Source: Segatella cerevisiae (GTDB lineage: Bacteria; Bacteroidota; Bacteroidia; Bacteroidales; Bacteroidaceae). From it: a stretch of DNA of 64,000 bases. A program made the position numbers and the translations under genes. The number at the start of each line of letters is the position of its first letter. Position 1 is the first letter of the stretch. Shown here piece by piece: positions 17,638-27,014 of this stretch. The notes under the pieces were generated by a model. That model saw only the letters and a program-made list of their open reading frames with translations. It had not been told where the DNA came from and searched no databases. The stretch is taken from contig NZ_JAMXLY010000006.1 of the NCBI RefSeq assembly GCF_024054555.1, positions 1-64,000 on the forward strand, read 5' to 3'.

Positions 17638-19272
17638 TCATTTCCAGCCTGGATTCTGAGTCAAAGAAGGATTTCTCTGCATTTCCGTCATCGGAACAGG
17701 CATTAACAAGGCAAATTCAGGAATAGCTCCCGGCTTTGTAAAGCCCTCCGGCTTGTTCTGAATAATGGCAGTAGTAATCGGCACCCAATTCAACTTACCG
17801 GAGATAGAACTTGACTCAGGATAGAGATGAGTACGGCGAATATCATCCCAAATTCTAAATTCAAGGGGCATCTCGTGTAAGCGCTCTGTAAGAATATCCT
17901 GGATAAGATCATCTCCGGAAGCATTATCATCTGATAAACCAGCCCGCTTGCGAACCTGATTGAGATAAAGACGAGCTTCAACTTCATTGCCTGTACGCGC
18001 ATAGCCTTCTGCTGCAATCAACAGGACCTCAGAGTAGCGCATCATCGGAACATTCAGATCACCGTCATGCCCATTTTTAAGTGCAGACTCATCAAACCAT
18101 AACCAGTTGCCCACATTATTTAACGTATGGGTAAGACTTGTATTATCAGTATAATACCTGAAAAAGAATTGTTTTTCATGACCGCGAATATCATTTGAAG
18201 CATAACTATTGATAATCATGTCACAAGGAAGATAGGCATTATAAAGCACATCTCCTGCAGGATGGAACACAGACGAACCATTAGCGTCTTTCCACTGAAA
18301 CGCATCTGTACCAATTGAACGACAAGCATAAGAATTACCTACGCCTAAATCCGTATAATTGTATTCCTTTGCATAAATAATCTCATCAGAAGACTTTGTT
18401 GTCTTAATCACGTTGAATGCCGATTTCAGATCATCACTGCTTCCACCAGCTTGCTCTAAATGGGCCGATCCACCATCAATTACCTGCTGCGCCATAGCAG
18501 CAGCTTTTGCATAATCGGTGGTGCCACCATTTAAGGGATAGCCGGCTCTTTGCAAATATACCTGAGCTAAAAGAGTTTGTGCCATGGCTTTAGTCACCCT
18601 GCATCCATTTTTATAAAAAGAGACATTAGGAAGTTCATCTCCACTGACTATACTCGTAAGATCCTTCACTATACTGTCATAAACTTCCTTGGCAGGTACA
18701 CGAGGGGTAGACATTCCACTTATTGACGTAAATGGCTTATCTATATAAGGGACATCTCCAAATTCTTTGACCAGATAATAATAATTATAAGCACGGAAGA
18801 ACTTAGCCTGAGCCACATCATTAGCAATCGTAGACTGGCTGAGGACACTCGTCATACGGGGAATATTAGCCAACACAAAATTAGCACGTGATATACCCTT
18901 ATAAAACTCATGCCAAAGTTTAAAGGAGGGACTTTCCGTTCCATTCGCAAACGCTTCAAGAGTAAACGTACAACCTTCTGAAGCAGTTGTCAAAGATCTA
19001 TCTTTACGCTTATCTACATAGAGCCCCGAGATGACACCTCCCCACATCGTTGCTTTAGGAGTCCAGCCGCCATCAACGTCTGTATTATTCAAATAGGGCA
19101 CACCACCATAATATAAAGCATTAACTCCGGATTCAGCATCCGCTTCTGTCTTCCAGAATTTATCAGCTACCTTCTCATCTTTAGGATTTTCATCCAAAAA
19201 ACCATTGCATGAAGAAACCACGGCAATTAACGAAAGCAAACCGAGAGCTAATATATATTTAGACTTTTTCAT
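17638..19272 (-). CDS. SusD/RagB-family outer-membrane lipoprotein (SusD2)
   Basis: A protein of 544 residues with a lipoprotein signal peptide; the lipobox region VVSSC puts the modified Cys at about residue 22. It belongs to the classic RagB/SusD subgroup: FLDENPKDEKVADKFWKTEADA after the Cys, AKFFRAYNYYYLVKEFGDVPY in the first TPR block, and the C-terminal MRYSEVLLIAAEGYARTGN and ERLHEMPLEFRIWDDIRR blocks. It would bind glycan on the cell surface and cap SusC2, whose gene ends 39 bases upstream. It differs clearly from SusD1, so the locus carries two independent binding/transport pairs rather than a recent duplication. Confidence 0.93.
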   Translation of the reverse strand: MKKSKYILALGLLSLIAVVSSCNGFLDENPKDEKVADKFWKTEADAESGVNALYYGGVPYLNNTDVDGGWTPKATMWGGVISGLYVDKRKDRSLTTASEGCTFTLEAFANGTESPSFKLWHEFYKGISRANFVLANIPRMTSVLSQSTIANDVAQAKFFRAYNYYYLVKEFGDVPYIDKPFTSISGMSTPRVPAKEVYDSIVKDLTSIVSGDELPNVSFYKNGCRVTKAMAQTLLAQVYLQRAGYPLNGGTTDYAKAAAMAQQVIDGGSAHLEQAGGSSDDLKSAFNVIKTTKSSDEIIYAKEYNYTDLGVGNSYACRSIGTDAFQWKDANGSSVFHPAGDVLYNAYLPCDMIINSYASNDIRGHEKQFFFRYYTDNTSLTHTLNNVGNWLWFDESALKNGHDGDLNVPMMRYSEVLLIAAEGYARTGNEVEARLYLNQVRKRAGLSDDNASGDDLIQDILTERLHEMPLEFRIWDDIRRTHLYPESSSISGKLNWVPITTAIIQNKPEGFTKPGAIPEFALLMPVPMTEMQRNPSLTQNPGWK

Positions 19273-19311
19273 ATTCTTATGAATTAACAGGTTAATTAGT
19301 TATGCAAATCT

Positions 19312-22300
19312 CTAAAACGTTACACCAACACCCAAAGTAAATGTCCGCGCACGCGGATAAGAGAAAAACTGGCGGTTTGTGCCCCAGTTATTATCTCCTA
19401 GACGAGTAGAGTTATCAGGATCATAGCCCAAATAGTCCTTAGAAGTAATAATAAACAAATTATTTAAATTTGCATAAACGCGCAAAGCATGAATCCCCAT
19501 CCTGCTTATTGCACTATTATTAAAAGTATATCCGATTTGTATCAGATTGCAGCGCAGGTAATCACCACTGCATACCCAGTCATCATCGGCCTGATTATTT
19601 GCACCTTGTCCAAAATTGGCCAGACGTATAGCCTGTTCTTTCCCATTAGGATTCGTTGCAGGGTTCCAGGCATCTTTATACAAACGGGTAAGGCCATTAG
19701 TCAGGAAACGGGACACCGTAGAATGATAAAATTCCTGCATAATATCAGCTCCAAGGGAGAACTGAAAATCAGCAGTAAAGTCAAAGCCCTTATAGTTAAA
19801 GGTATTTACAAATGACCCCATCCAGTCAGGGAGTCCATTTCCTATCACCTGGGGATCCTTATAGGTCACCTTTTCTCCTATTATAGACGGGATATTCATA
19901 GTCTTAGCATCCCAGTGAGAAGGAACTCCATCATAGATCCCTGCTCTTTTATAACCATAGAAGGAAGACAATGGTTCGCCTTCGCGGATAAGCATATCAT
20001 AACCTACAAAACCGTCCGTTGTGATCTGACGTTTGCCCGAAAGAGGATCCACGGACGCACCCTCATCAAGTTTTTCCACCTTGTTTTTATTAAATCCCAG
20101 ATTAAGCGTTGATTGCCATTGGAAGTCTTTGCTGTCTATTGGATACGCCGTAATCAAAATATCAAAACCATGGTTGGATACTGCTCCAATATTATCCATG
20201 ATAGAAGAGAATCCAGTAGACTCTGGGACTGGTCGATTAAGTAACAGGTCAGAAGTATATTTATAGTAATAAGAAATATCAAAATTCAATCTGTCTTTTA
20301 GCAATCCAAGTTCAAAACCAAGATCCCATTGTAATGTCTTCTCCCATTTTAATTTATCATTAGGAAGGTTATCCAGATAGGACACTACTTGCAGATTATC
20401 ACCAATAATAGTATTAGACTGACTTATCCGTGCAAGAGAAGCATAAGTACCAATCTCAGAATTACCAGTCAATCCTATTGAAGAATGGAGTTTTAAACGA
20501 CTTATTGGTTTTACATTTTTCAGGAAAGGTTCATTAGAAACCACCCATCCCAAACCTAATGAAGGGAAGAACGCATATTTATTATCTTTACCGAATTTAG
20601 AAGAGCCATCATAACGGCCGGTTACAGTAGCCAGATAAGTGTCATCATAATTATAGGCAAGACGGAAAAAGTAAGAATTCATAGCCCACTTATCGTAGTC
20701 ACTGCCAACACTAGGACGGTTAGTACCAGAACCTAAATTATAAAAGCCATCATAATCATCTATATATTTACTGTCTGAAGCACTAAAATAATCATACTTT
20801 CGCTCTGACCAGGACATCCCGCCCATTACATTAATGTGGTTTTTCCCAAAAGTATTAATATAAGTCAAATACGTCTCCTCCTGCCAGTAAAAAGCATTAG
20901 AACTATTTGCACTTGCAGAACCTTCAGAGTTTTGATTAATCAATGGACGTGGAGTAAATGGGGTATAGCCCTTATAACGATCAATATGATAGTCAACACC
21001 ATATTGGGTCTTCAAATCCAGATTTTTCATTAAGTGAAAGATAAACGCAGCATTTCCGAAAACCTGAGTATGATAAGTATCTGATTGAATTCTCTTCAGC
21101 AATTCTACAGGATTTCCAACACCTTCAGGACTGAAACTTTGATAGCCACTGTTCGGGTTATTCTTGTCATTAAGAATTGCCGTCGTCGTCACATCACTCG
21201 TTTGTGCATAATGTCCATCAATCATTACAGGAAGGAAAGGCAATTGCTCTATCATGGTACGCAGAGCCCCCTGGCCGTAAGGGTTATCTGAAGTACGATT
21301 ACCCCAGGTATGGTTTACCAACAAATTAATGGAAGTTGACAGCCATTTGGTCGGTTTATCATCATAAGCAAACTTTGCGTTCAAACGTTTGTAATAAGAG
21401 TTGAGAAGAATACCTTCCTGATCAGTATAATTCAGGAATGCACCCATAGAATAATCTTTTCCTCCACGCTGGATATTCAACTGATGATTCTGAGAAACTG
21501 ATGTACGGGAAGCCTCATCCTGCCAGTCCGTATTATATATTGGGGTTCCATCTGATTTGAACAAACGAGAATCTGTAAATATTTTCGACAAATCTGTATC
21601 AAAATTCTTCCCTTGCCAAGCATTTGCATTCTCCAAACCTTGCTTGAAAGCAGACATCCATTCCGAGGAATTCATGACCTTCATTTTTCTTGCCATCGAA
21701 CTAATCGAAATTGAGCCCTCATAAGAAATACGAGCCCCCTGTCCCTCTATACCCCGTTTGGTCGTCACCAATATGACGCCGTTTGCGCCACGGGCACCGT
21801 AAATTGCCTCTGCTGAGGCATCCTTCAGTACTTCTATGGACTCAATATCGTTAGGGTTAAGATATTGAAAATCTGACATTACTACGCCATCAACCACATA
21901 TAGAGGATTTGTGGATGCATTAATTGTAGAAATACCACGAATAATAACACGCATTTCTCCTCCAGGTTGTCCTGTATTATTATAGATATTAACACCAGCC
22001 GCTTTACCTTTCAACCCTTCAAGCGCATTGAAATTCTGTCCTTTCAAGATATCATCCCCCTTCGTTTGAGAGATTGATCCCGTAAGATCGGATTTACGCA
22101 TAGTACCATATCCTACAACTACTACCTCATTCAAATCTTTTGAATCCTCATGCATGATTGTATTCTTACCCACACCTGCTATGATCATACTCTTTTGAAA
22201 TCCGACATAAGATATTTCCAAAGTACTTCCGGAAGGGACTCTCAAAGTATAGTGTCCATCAATATCTGTGGCCACACCATTACTTGTTCCTTTTTGAATA

Positions 22301-22719
22301 ACAGATGCTCCAATAATAGGTTCACCATTCACATCAACTATTCTACCTGTAGCTTTAATAATTTGAGAGCTATTAAAATAAGATCTCTGAGGACTTTCCA
22401 TCCTCTGTTCTATCTGCTGCCTTTCTTTCACAATAATAAAATTACCATTAATCTCATAGTCTAGATTCTGGCCTGCCAAAATCTGATTGACAACTTCTTT
22501 TAATGGTCGATTATTAGCATTGACACTGATTTTCTTATTGGTATCCACCTTATTAGATCCAAATACAAAAGAATAACCAGTGGCTCTCTTGAATTTAATA
22601 ACAGCCGTTTTGACAGTTACGTTCTTGACACTAAAAGACACTTGCTGGGCGAAAGTTCCTATGCTGAAACAACATGCCAGACATAAAGCCAATATATGCT
22701 TTCGTGGTAATTTTTTCAT
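19312..22719 (-). CDS. SusC-family TonB-dependent transporter with STN signalling domain (SusC2)
   Basis: A protein of 1135 residues with a signal peptide ending near FAQ (about 24). An STN (secretin/TonB short N-terminal) domain covers about 27-95, a carboxypeptidase-regulatory-like domain about 120-200, then DLNEVVVVGYGTMRKSDLTGS, the plug (about 200-320, with LYVVDGVVMSDF and VLKDASAEAIYGARG), and the barrel. The STN domain marks a transducer: on ligand uptake it contacts the periplasmic part of FecR, which frees the ECF sigma. Both partners are the next two genes upstream. It pairs with SusD2 and is probably autoregulated by that sigma. The 276-bp gap before it carries a plus-strand small-RNA unit. 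Confidence 0.95.
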   Translation of the reverse strand: MKKLPRKHILALCLACCFSIGTFAQQVSFSVKNVTVKTAVIKFKRATGYSFVFGSNKVDTNKKISVNANNRPLKEVVNQILAGQNLDYEINGNFIIVKERQQIEQRMESPQRSYFNSSQIIKATGRIVDVNGEPIIGASVIQKGTSNGVATDIDGHYTLRVPSGSTLEISYVGFQKSMIIAGVGKNTIMHEDSKDLNEVVVVGYGTMRKSDLTGSISQTKGDDILKGQNFNALEGLKGKAAGVNIYNNTGQPGGEMRVIIRGISTINASTNPLYVVDGVVMSDFQYLNPNDIESIEVLKDASAEAIYGARGANGVILVTTKRGIEGQGARISYEGSISISSMARKMKVMNSSEWMSAFKQGLENANAWQGKNFDTDLSKIFTDSRLFKSDGTPIYNTDWQDEASRTSVSQNHQLNIQRGGKDYSMGAFLNYTDQEGILLNSYYKRLNAKFAYDDKPTKWLSTSINLLVNHTWGNRTSDNPYGQGALRTMIEQLPFLPVMIDGHYAQTSDVTTTAILNDKNNPNSGYQSFSPEGVGNPVELLKRIQSDTYHTQVFGNAAFIFHLMKNLDLKTQYGVDYHIDRYKGYTPFTPRPLINQNSEGSASANSSNAFYWQEETYLTYINTFGKNHINVMGGMSWSERKYDYFSASDSKYIDDYDGFYNLGSGTNRPSVGSDYDKWAMNSYFFRLAYNYDDTYLATVTGRYDGSSKFGKDNKYAFFPSLGLGWVVSNEPFLKNVKPISRLKLHSSIGLTGNSEIGTYASLARISQSNTIIGDNLQVVSYLDNLPNDKLKWEKTLQWDLGFELGLLKDRLNFDISYYYKYTSDLLLNRPVPESTGFSSIMDNIGAVSNHGFDILITAYPIDSKDFQWQSTLNLGFNKNKVEKLDEGASVDPLSGKRQITTDGFVGYDMLIREGEPLSSFYGYKRAGIYDGVPSHWDAKTMNIPSIIGEKVTYKDPQVIGNGLPDWMGSFVNTFNYKGFDFTADFQFSLGADIMQEFYHSTVSRFLTNGLTRLYKDAWNPATNPNGKEQAIRLANFGQGANNQADDDWVCSGDYLRCNLIQIGYTFNNSAISRMGIHALRVYANLNNLFIITSKDYLGYDPDNSTRLGDNNWGTNRQFFSYPRARTFTLGVGVTF

Positions 22720-22752
22720 AAAATATTAATTTGTGTTTAATTAGATATTAGA

Positions 22753-22771
22753 TTCGATATTTTGTATCGAA
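22753..22771. promoter_or_regulatory. Dyad symmetry in the susC2 leader
   Basis: TTCGATA-ttttg-TATCGAA is a perfect 7-bp inverted repeat 34 nt upstream of the susC2 ATG. It may be a leader hairpin controlling translation or a binding site. Confidence 0.35.
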
Positions 22772-22840
22772 AATCTATATAAAATGTTAATTATGAGTAG
22801 TTCTAAAGTTGGTTCTGATAATTGATATGAATTAATTTCA

Positions 22841-22849
22841 TATCTTTGC
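22841..22849 (+). promoter_or_regulatory. Promoter (-7 element) of the PUL small RNA
   Basis: TATCTTTGC on the plus strand is an exact match to TAnnTTTGC. It points away from susC2 towards fecR, opposite to all PUL genes, and a terminator lies about 55-80 nt downstream. The -33 element is weak. Confidence 0.6.
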
Positions 22850-22855
22850 AACATT

Positions 22856-22931
22856 AGAATTCTTATTAGAAGAATATGAAGCTAATTTGGATTTTGATTC
22901 TTAGGAGGATATTGGAGTATCCTCCTTTTTA
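22856..22931 (+). ncRNA. Predicted DonS-like antisense small RNA between fecR and susC2
   Basis: A plus-strand unit lies in the fecR-susC2 gap: a Bacteroidota promoter at 22841-22849, a 5' hairpin ATTCTT-attag-AAGAAT (about 22859-22875), and an intrinsic terminator AGGAGGATA-ttggag-TATCCTCCT (22903-22926) followed by TTTTATTT. The predicted transcript is about 75 nt and antisense to the leader of susC2. In Bacteroides, small antisense RNAs of the DonS class sit in this very position, between the anti-sigma gene and susC, and repress the PUL. The ends are estimates. A 25-codon frame inside overlaps the terminator and is not considered real. Confidence 0.6.
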
Positions 22932-22995
22932 TTTCTCTTTCAACGTGATTTAACTGATTTTCTTCATAGGCACTTGTCTTTTTAATGGTTATGGG

Positions 22996-24012
22996 TCAAT
23001 ATATAACATATTTATCTTTCATACGCTTATATTTGATTAAGTCGGTACTAGACATCACTTCCAAAATCTTATTTAAGGTATCCTCTTTCCGATTGAAGAA
23101 TCCGTAGAAACGATGATCTCTAACGCTATCAGCCACTCCAATATTAATGCCATAACTACGACTGAGTTGCCTTGCAATATCATCGATACGCATATTGATG
23201 AAATTCAGGTCATTCATAGCCTGAGCAGAACCCTCATCGACATCATTTTTCATCTTCAAGACTTTTCCGGTAAGCTTATTTAAGGTCAGACATTCTCCGG
23301 GAGCCATGCGAATAGGTTTCGATGGATGAATTTCATTATAAATTTCCACACTTCCATGAAACAAACTCACACAAGCTTGTTCGTCATCTCTATAGTTCCG
23401 GACATTGAATTCTGTACCTAAATCCTTAAGAATAAGTCCCCTTGTCTTGATAATAAAAGGAAGTTTAACACTATGACATACCTTGAAATAACCTTCACCG
23501 GTAAGAGTCAATTTTCGATCTACAATACCATAACCTTGTGAATAACTCAGCCGGGAACCGGAATTAAGCCGCACTTTAGTCCCATCGGGAAGGGTAAGAT
23601 TCAGTTGGGATCCATCAGGGGCTTCCATGACAACTTCTGCAAATTGCCTATTAACTTTATTATGGGCTAAATAATAGGTAAAAATTGGAAGGAAAATTAA
23701 TAATATAATAGCTGCAATATAAATTATTCTTTTCCAAGATGCAGAAACAAGAACAACAGGACGTATTTTTCTATCGGATTGAGATTTTGATATATGTTTA
23801 TAAAAGCGTTTTATTGCTAACTCTATATTATAATTTGTTCGATCATTAAGTACCGTTTGTGAAAAAAATATTTCAAAAAGATCACGAACATAGCATCTAT
23901 TGGCTTCGCTCTGATGAGCCCACGACTCCAGTTGCGAAAGTTCTTCTTTTGTAATACTTCCCTTTACAAAAGCATTTGCAATATCTTCTATATTCTGATC
24001 TATGTTCTTCAT
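22996..24012 (-). CDS. FecR-family anti-sigma factor
   Basis: A protein of 338 residues. The cytoplasmic N-terminal region (1-85) would bind the sigma factor. One membrane segment lies at about 90-112 (RIIYIAAIILLIFLPIFTYY). The periplasmic FecR domain spans about 125-235 (LPDGTKVRLNSGSRLSY, LTGEGYFKV, DLGTEFNVRNY), and the C-terminal DUF4974 domain (about 265-338) would receive the signal from the STN domain of SusC2. It holds the ECF sigma inactive until SusC2 is occupied. It lies 96 bases after the sigma gene and is probably co-transcribed with it. There is no sign of truncation. Confidence 0.93.
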   Translation of the reverse strand: MKNIDQNIEDIANAFVKGSITKEELSQLESWAHQSEANRCYVRDLFEIFFSQTVLNDRTNYNIELAIKRFYKHISKSQSDRKIRPVVLVSASWKRIIYIAAIILLIFLPIFTYYLAHNKVNRQFAEVVMEAPDGSQLNLTLPDGTKVRLNSGSRLSYSQGYGIVDRKLTLTGEGYFKVCHSVKLPFIIKTRGLILKDLGTEFNVRNYRDDEQACVSLFHGSVEIYNEIHPSKPIRMAPGECLTLNKLTGKVLKMKNDVDEGSAQAMNDLNFINMRIDDIARQLSRSYGINIGVADSVRDHRFYGFFNRKEDTLNKILEVMSSTDLIKYKRMKDKYVIY

Positions 24013-24108
24013 ATAATCATGGGTTCTATATTAGAGATACATTTAACAAGGACTAGGGTAGTGAAAGTGTTACTTTTTTTTATTTATTGAAAATAATTAT
24101 CAAAAAAC

Positions 24109-24705
24109 TTACCTCTTAGTATGATTAAGAAGAAATAATATTAAAATAATATATGGAGTAATGCCCTTTGCCAGTTGTTTAATCGCATTTTTGATATGGT
24201 ATTTGACCGTATTAACCGAAATTCCCAAACAATCGGCAATCTCCGCATATTTTTTACCTTCAAAACGGCTCATTTGAAAAACCTTCTTACACTCATCCGG
24301 TAAGTCATTGATCGCATCCATCAACTGTTTTTCCATTTCTTTCTCGATAATCCAGCCTATAGGATGATCCTCATCAAAAAGATAATCATTAAATTGAAGA
24401 AACTCCGAGCTTAAGCTTACAGATTTCATGGCAGACTGATAGGCAGAAGAACTAATAGCCTTTAAGCTATTATTGCGAACTGCACGAATCAGGTATGAAC
24501 GGAGAGATAGGATCTCTAATGTATCACGAGTATCCCAAATATGAAAGAGCACATCATCAACTACCTCTTCTGCAATTTCTGAATTGTGAAGCAGTTGGGC
24601 AGCAAAACGACATAGCAATTCATAATACTTGTGATAAAGTTGTTCAAATGCTTTTTCGTCACCTTGTCTGATACGACTTAATATTAAAAAATCGGTTTTA
24701 TCCAT
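24109..24705 (-). CDS. ECF sigma factor controlling the PUL
   Basis: A protein of 198 residues of the Bacteroidota RNA polymerase sigma-70 (ECF) type. Region 2 is at about 15-80 (KAFEQLYHKYYELLCRFA, VDDVLFHIWDTR) and region 4 at about 128-180 (LPDECKKVFQMSRFEGKKYAEIADCLGIS, helix-turn-helix). The last 20 residues are strongly hydrophobic (ITPYIILILFLL), a recurring feature of this subfamily. It would direct transcription of susC2 and downstream genes when released by FecR. A TACTTTTG element 40 bases upstream (24745-24752, minus strand) is a likely promoter for the regulatory pair. Confidence 0.93.
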   Translation of the reverse strand: MDKTDFLILSRIRQGDEKAFEQLYHKYYELLCRFAAQLLHNSEIAEEVVDDVLFHIWDTRDTLEILSLRSYLIRAVRNNSLKAISSSAYQSAMKSVSLSSEFLQFNDYLFDEDHPIGWIIEKEMEKQLMDAINDLPDECKKVFQMSRFEGKKYAEIADCLGISVNTVKYHIKNAIKQLAKGITPYIILILFLLNHTKR

Positions 24706-24744
24706 TCATGTTCCATCAGTCTATGTTTTCCTATAATAGAATTA

Positions 24745-24752
24745 CAAAAGTA
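24745..24752 (-). promoter_or_regulatory. Possible -7 element for the sigma-fecR genes
   Basis: TACTTTTG matches TAnnTTTG, 40 nt upstream of the sigma ATG. The -33 element is unclear. Confidence 0.4.
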
Positions 24753-24821
24753 CTTATTTTTTTCAAATTTCTTTAATATGTTTAAAGAAATCGTCTAAAT
24801 AGTTTTTAAGCTCCAATAACT

Positions 24822-24850
24822 TTTAAGGAAATACAAAATACTTCCTTAAA
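24822..24850 (-). terminator. Stem-loop after the OPT transporter gene
   Basis: TTTAAGGAA and TTCCTTAAA form a perfect 9-bp stem with an 11-nt loop, 63 nt past the OPT stop. It is AT-rich with only a short T-tail, so termination is uncertain. Confidence 0.4.
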
Positions 24851-24912
24851 TATTCAGCTGAAGTTTCCCCGATACTCCAGTTTTTTACAAGAAAACATGA
24901 AACTGTATTCTG

Positions 24913-26907
24913 TTATTTTGCGCTTTTCTTTGTAGCTTTGACAAAATAGATGATCAGCAGGATATAAGCGACCAATGAAGCTAACTCTGACAGTGGGTTC
25001 AACCACCAAGTATCTGCTACAGACCATTTCATCCCGAAGAAAGTAAGCAGGGCACTGACTACTCCCATCAATGCACCGCCGGCAATAAAACCGCTGGCAA
25101 GAAGGGTACCTCTTTCTCCCCGAGCTTTATTGACTGCAGAATCCTTTGAACGGGATGTGATATACCAGTTCAAACCGCCCCCTACCAGTAAAGGGATATT
25201 CAATTCCAAGGGTATGAACATTCCTAAAGCAAAGGCTAATGCGGAGATATGACAACGGTCCAACACGATGGCTATGACTGCCCCTATCGCATAGAGAAGC
25301 CATGGAGCTCCCACGCCATTCATCAACGGATCTATCACGGCTGCCATCGCATTGGCCTGAGGTGCCGCCAATTTACCACTCGTAAATCCGTAAGTTTGAT
25401 TCAAGAGCATCATCACTCCACCGACAGTGGCTGCACTGACCAAAGTGCCTAAGAATTTCCATGTCTCTTGTTTCTTAGGTGTCGTGCCCATCCAATAACC
25501 GATCTTAAGGTCGGTGATAAAACTCCCTGCCATTGACAAGGCGGTGCATACGACTCCTCCCATCAGAAGGGCTGCCAACATCCCTGCAGGACCTTTCAAG
25601 CCTACTGCTACCATAACTACTGAAGCCAGGATCAAAGTCATCAAAGTCATGCCGGACACAGGATTACTGCCCACTATCGCAATTGCATTGGCAGCAACGG
25701 TCGTGAACAAGAAAGCTATAATAGCTACAAGTAGGATACCTACCACGGCAAATAGGAAATTGCCATGCATCACTCCGAACAAGAAAAATCCGAAAATCAC
25801 CAGAAGGGTTAGAATAGTACCGATCAAAATGATCTTAAAGGCAATATCCCGTTGCGTGCGTTTGAGTTTTAGACCATCATTGCTTTTCCCTTTCAGTTCC
25901 TTTCCTGCAAGAGATATTGCACCCTTGATGATTTCCCAACTCTTGATGATCCCCAGGATACCGGCCATGGCAATGCCTCCAATGCCAATGCTCCGGCCAT
26001 AATTCTTGAAAATCTCCTCAGGGCTCATCGCACCTACCATCGTAGTGATTGAAGGGTCCCACATATTCAAAACTGTATGATGGAATATCAATCCCATACC
26101 CGGTACGATCAACCACCAGACTGCCACAGAACCCAGACAGATAAACAGGGCATAGCGTAAACCTACGATATAACCTAATCCGAGGACTGCTGCACCGGTA
26201 TTCACCTTAAAGACTAATTTGGCTTTATCTGCTATGGTCTGTCCCAACCCGATGACACGACTGGTGAAATTTTCATTCCACCACCCGAAAGTAGATACAA
26301 TAAAGTCGTAAAGTCCTCCGATAATGCCAGCCTGCAATAAGAGTTTGGCTTGACCGCCACCTTTTGCACCGCTGATCAGAACCTGAGATGTTGCCGTAGC
26401 TTCAGGAAAGGGATATTTTCCGTGCATGTCACTGACAAAATATTTCCGGAACGGTATCAAAAACAAGATACCAAGTATTCCTCCTAAAGCAGAAGCCATG
26501 AATACTTTAAGAAAAGATGTCGTCATCGTCGGGTATTTCGCCTGTAAGATATAGATAGCCGGCAGTGTGAAGATCGCACCTGCCACTACAGCACCGGAAC
26601 ATGCGCCGATACTCTGGATAATCACGTTTTCACCCAAAGAATTCTTCCGCTTTGCTGCTGTGGATACACCGACAGCAATAATCGCAATAGGGATTGCTGC
26701 TTCAAAAACCTGGCCGACTTTCAATCCCAGATAGGCAGCGGCAGCAGAAAACAAGACAGCCATCAGGATACCCCATATAACTGACCATGTATTAACTTCG
26801 GGATAAACCTTATCCGGTCTCATAACAGGTTTATATTCCTCCCCGGCCTTTAATTCCCTGAAGGCGTTATCAGGCAATTCCATCTTCTCTTTTTCTGTAT
26901 TCTCCAT
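24913..26907 (-). CDS. OPT-family oligopeptide transporter
   Basis: A protein of 664 residues with about 14-16 membrane segments across its length. Family features include YKPVMRPDKVYPEVNTWSVIWG at the N-terminus, GQVFEAAIPIAIIAVG, GKYPFPEATATSQVL and VGSNPVSGMTLMT. Members of the bacterial OPT family import small peptides (or metal-peptide chelates) driven by protons; the substrate here is unknown. It is transcribed alone, with a strong promoter upstream and the PUL sigma gene downstream on the same strand. Peptide uptake next to a probable glycoprotein-degrading PUL may be meaningful, but its separate promoter suggests independent control. Confidence 0.92.
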   Translation of the reverse strand: MENTEKEKMELPDNAFRELKAGEEYKPVMRPDKVYPEVNTWSVIWGILMAVLFSAAAAYLGLKVGQVFEAAIPIAIIAVGVSTAAKRKNSLGENVIIQSIGACSGAVVAGAIFTLPAIYILQAKYPTMTTSFLKVFMASALGGILGILFLIPFRKYFVSDMHGKYPFPEATATSQVLISGAKGGGQAKLLLQAGIIGGLYDFIVSTFGWWNENFTSRVIGLGQTIADKAKLVFKVNTGAAVLGLGYIVGLRYALFICLGSVAVWWLIVPGMGLIFHHTVLNMWDPSITTMVGAMSPEEIFKNYGRSIGIGGIAMAGILGIIKSWEIIKGAISLAGKELKGKSNDGLKLKRTQRDIAFKIILIGTILTLLVIFGFFLFGVMHGNFLFAVVGILLVAIIAFLFTTVAANAIAIVGSNPVSGMTLMTLILASVVMVAVGLKGPAGMLAALLMGGVVCTALSMAGSFITDLKIGYWMGTTPKKQETWKFLGTLVSAATVGGVMMLLNQTYGFTSGKLAAPQANAMAAVIDPLMNGVGAPWLLYAIGAVIAIVLDRCHISALAFALGMFIPLELNIPLLVGGGLNWYITSRSKDSAVNKARGERGTLLASGFIAGGALMGVVSALLTFFGMKWSVADTWWLNPLSELASLVAYILLIIYFVKATKKSAK

Positions 26908-26931
26908 TTTGTCTTAACAATATTTTACCGA

Positions 26932-26963
26932 CAAAGTTAGCCAAAACCCTATAAAAAAACAAA
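26932..26963 (-). promoter_or_regulatory. Promoter of the OPT transporter
   Basis: On the minus strand TTTG (26963-26960) is followed after 20 nt by TAACTTTG (26939-26932), a full match to the Bacteroidota -33/-7 consensus. It sits 25 nt before the ATG. Confidence 0.75.
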
Positions 26964-27014
26964 TCCGAATTCATTTATGTGAGAATATTCTTGTTGCTTC
27001 CACATGAAAATGAT

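Larger units (their letters stand above)
1000..24705 (-). other. Polysaccharide utilization locus (two SusCD pairs, GH92/18/20/29)
   Basis: Twelve consecutive minus-strand genes form one locus: ECF sigma, FecR, SusC2, SusD2, GH92, SusC1, SusD1, GH18, GH20, GH29, GH29 and a transglutaminase-like protein. GH92 enzymes are exo-alpha-mannosidases, GH29 alpha-L-fucosidases, GH20 beta-N-acetylhexosaminidases, and GH18 cleaves between GlcNAc residues. This combination is typical of loci that take apart N-glycans or related glycoconjugates; chitin-containing fungal wall material is an alternative. An intrinsic terminator at 10058-10100 after SusD1 and promoter-like sequence before GH18 suggest at least two transcription units. 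The substrate is inferred, not shown. Confidence 0.8.

Noticed and set aside
22876-22953. 25-codon frame inside the predicted small RNA
   Set aside because: It runs through the terminator stem, so the transcript would end before the stop codon.
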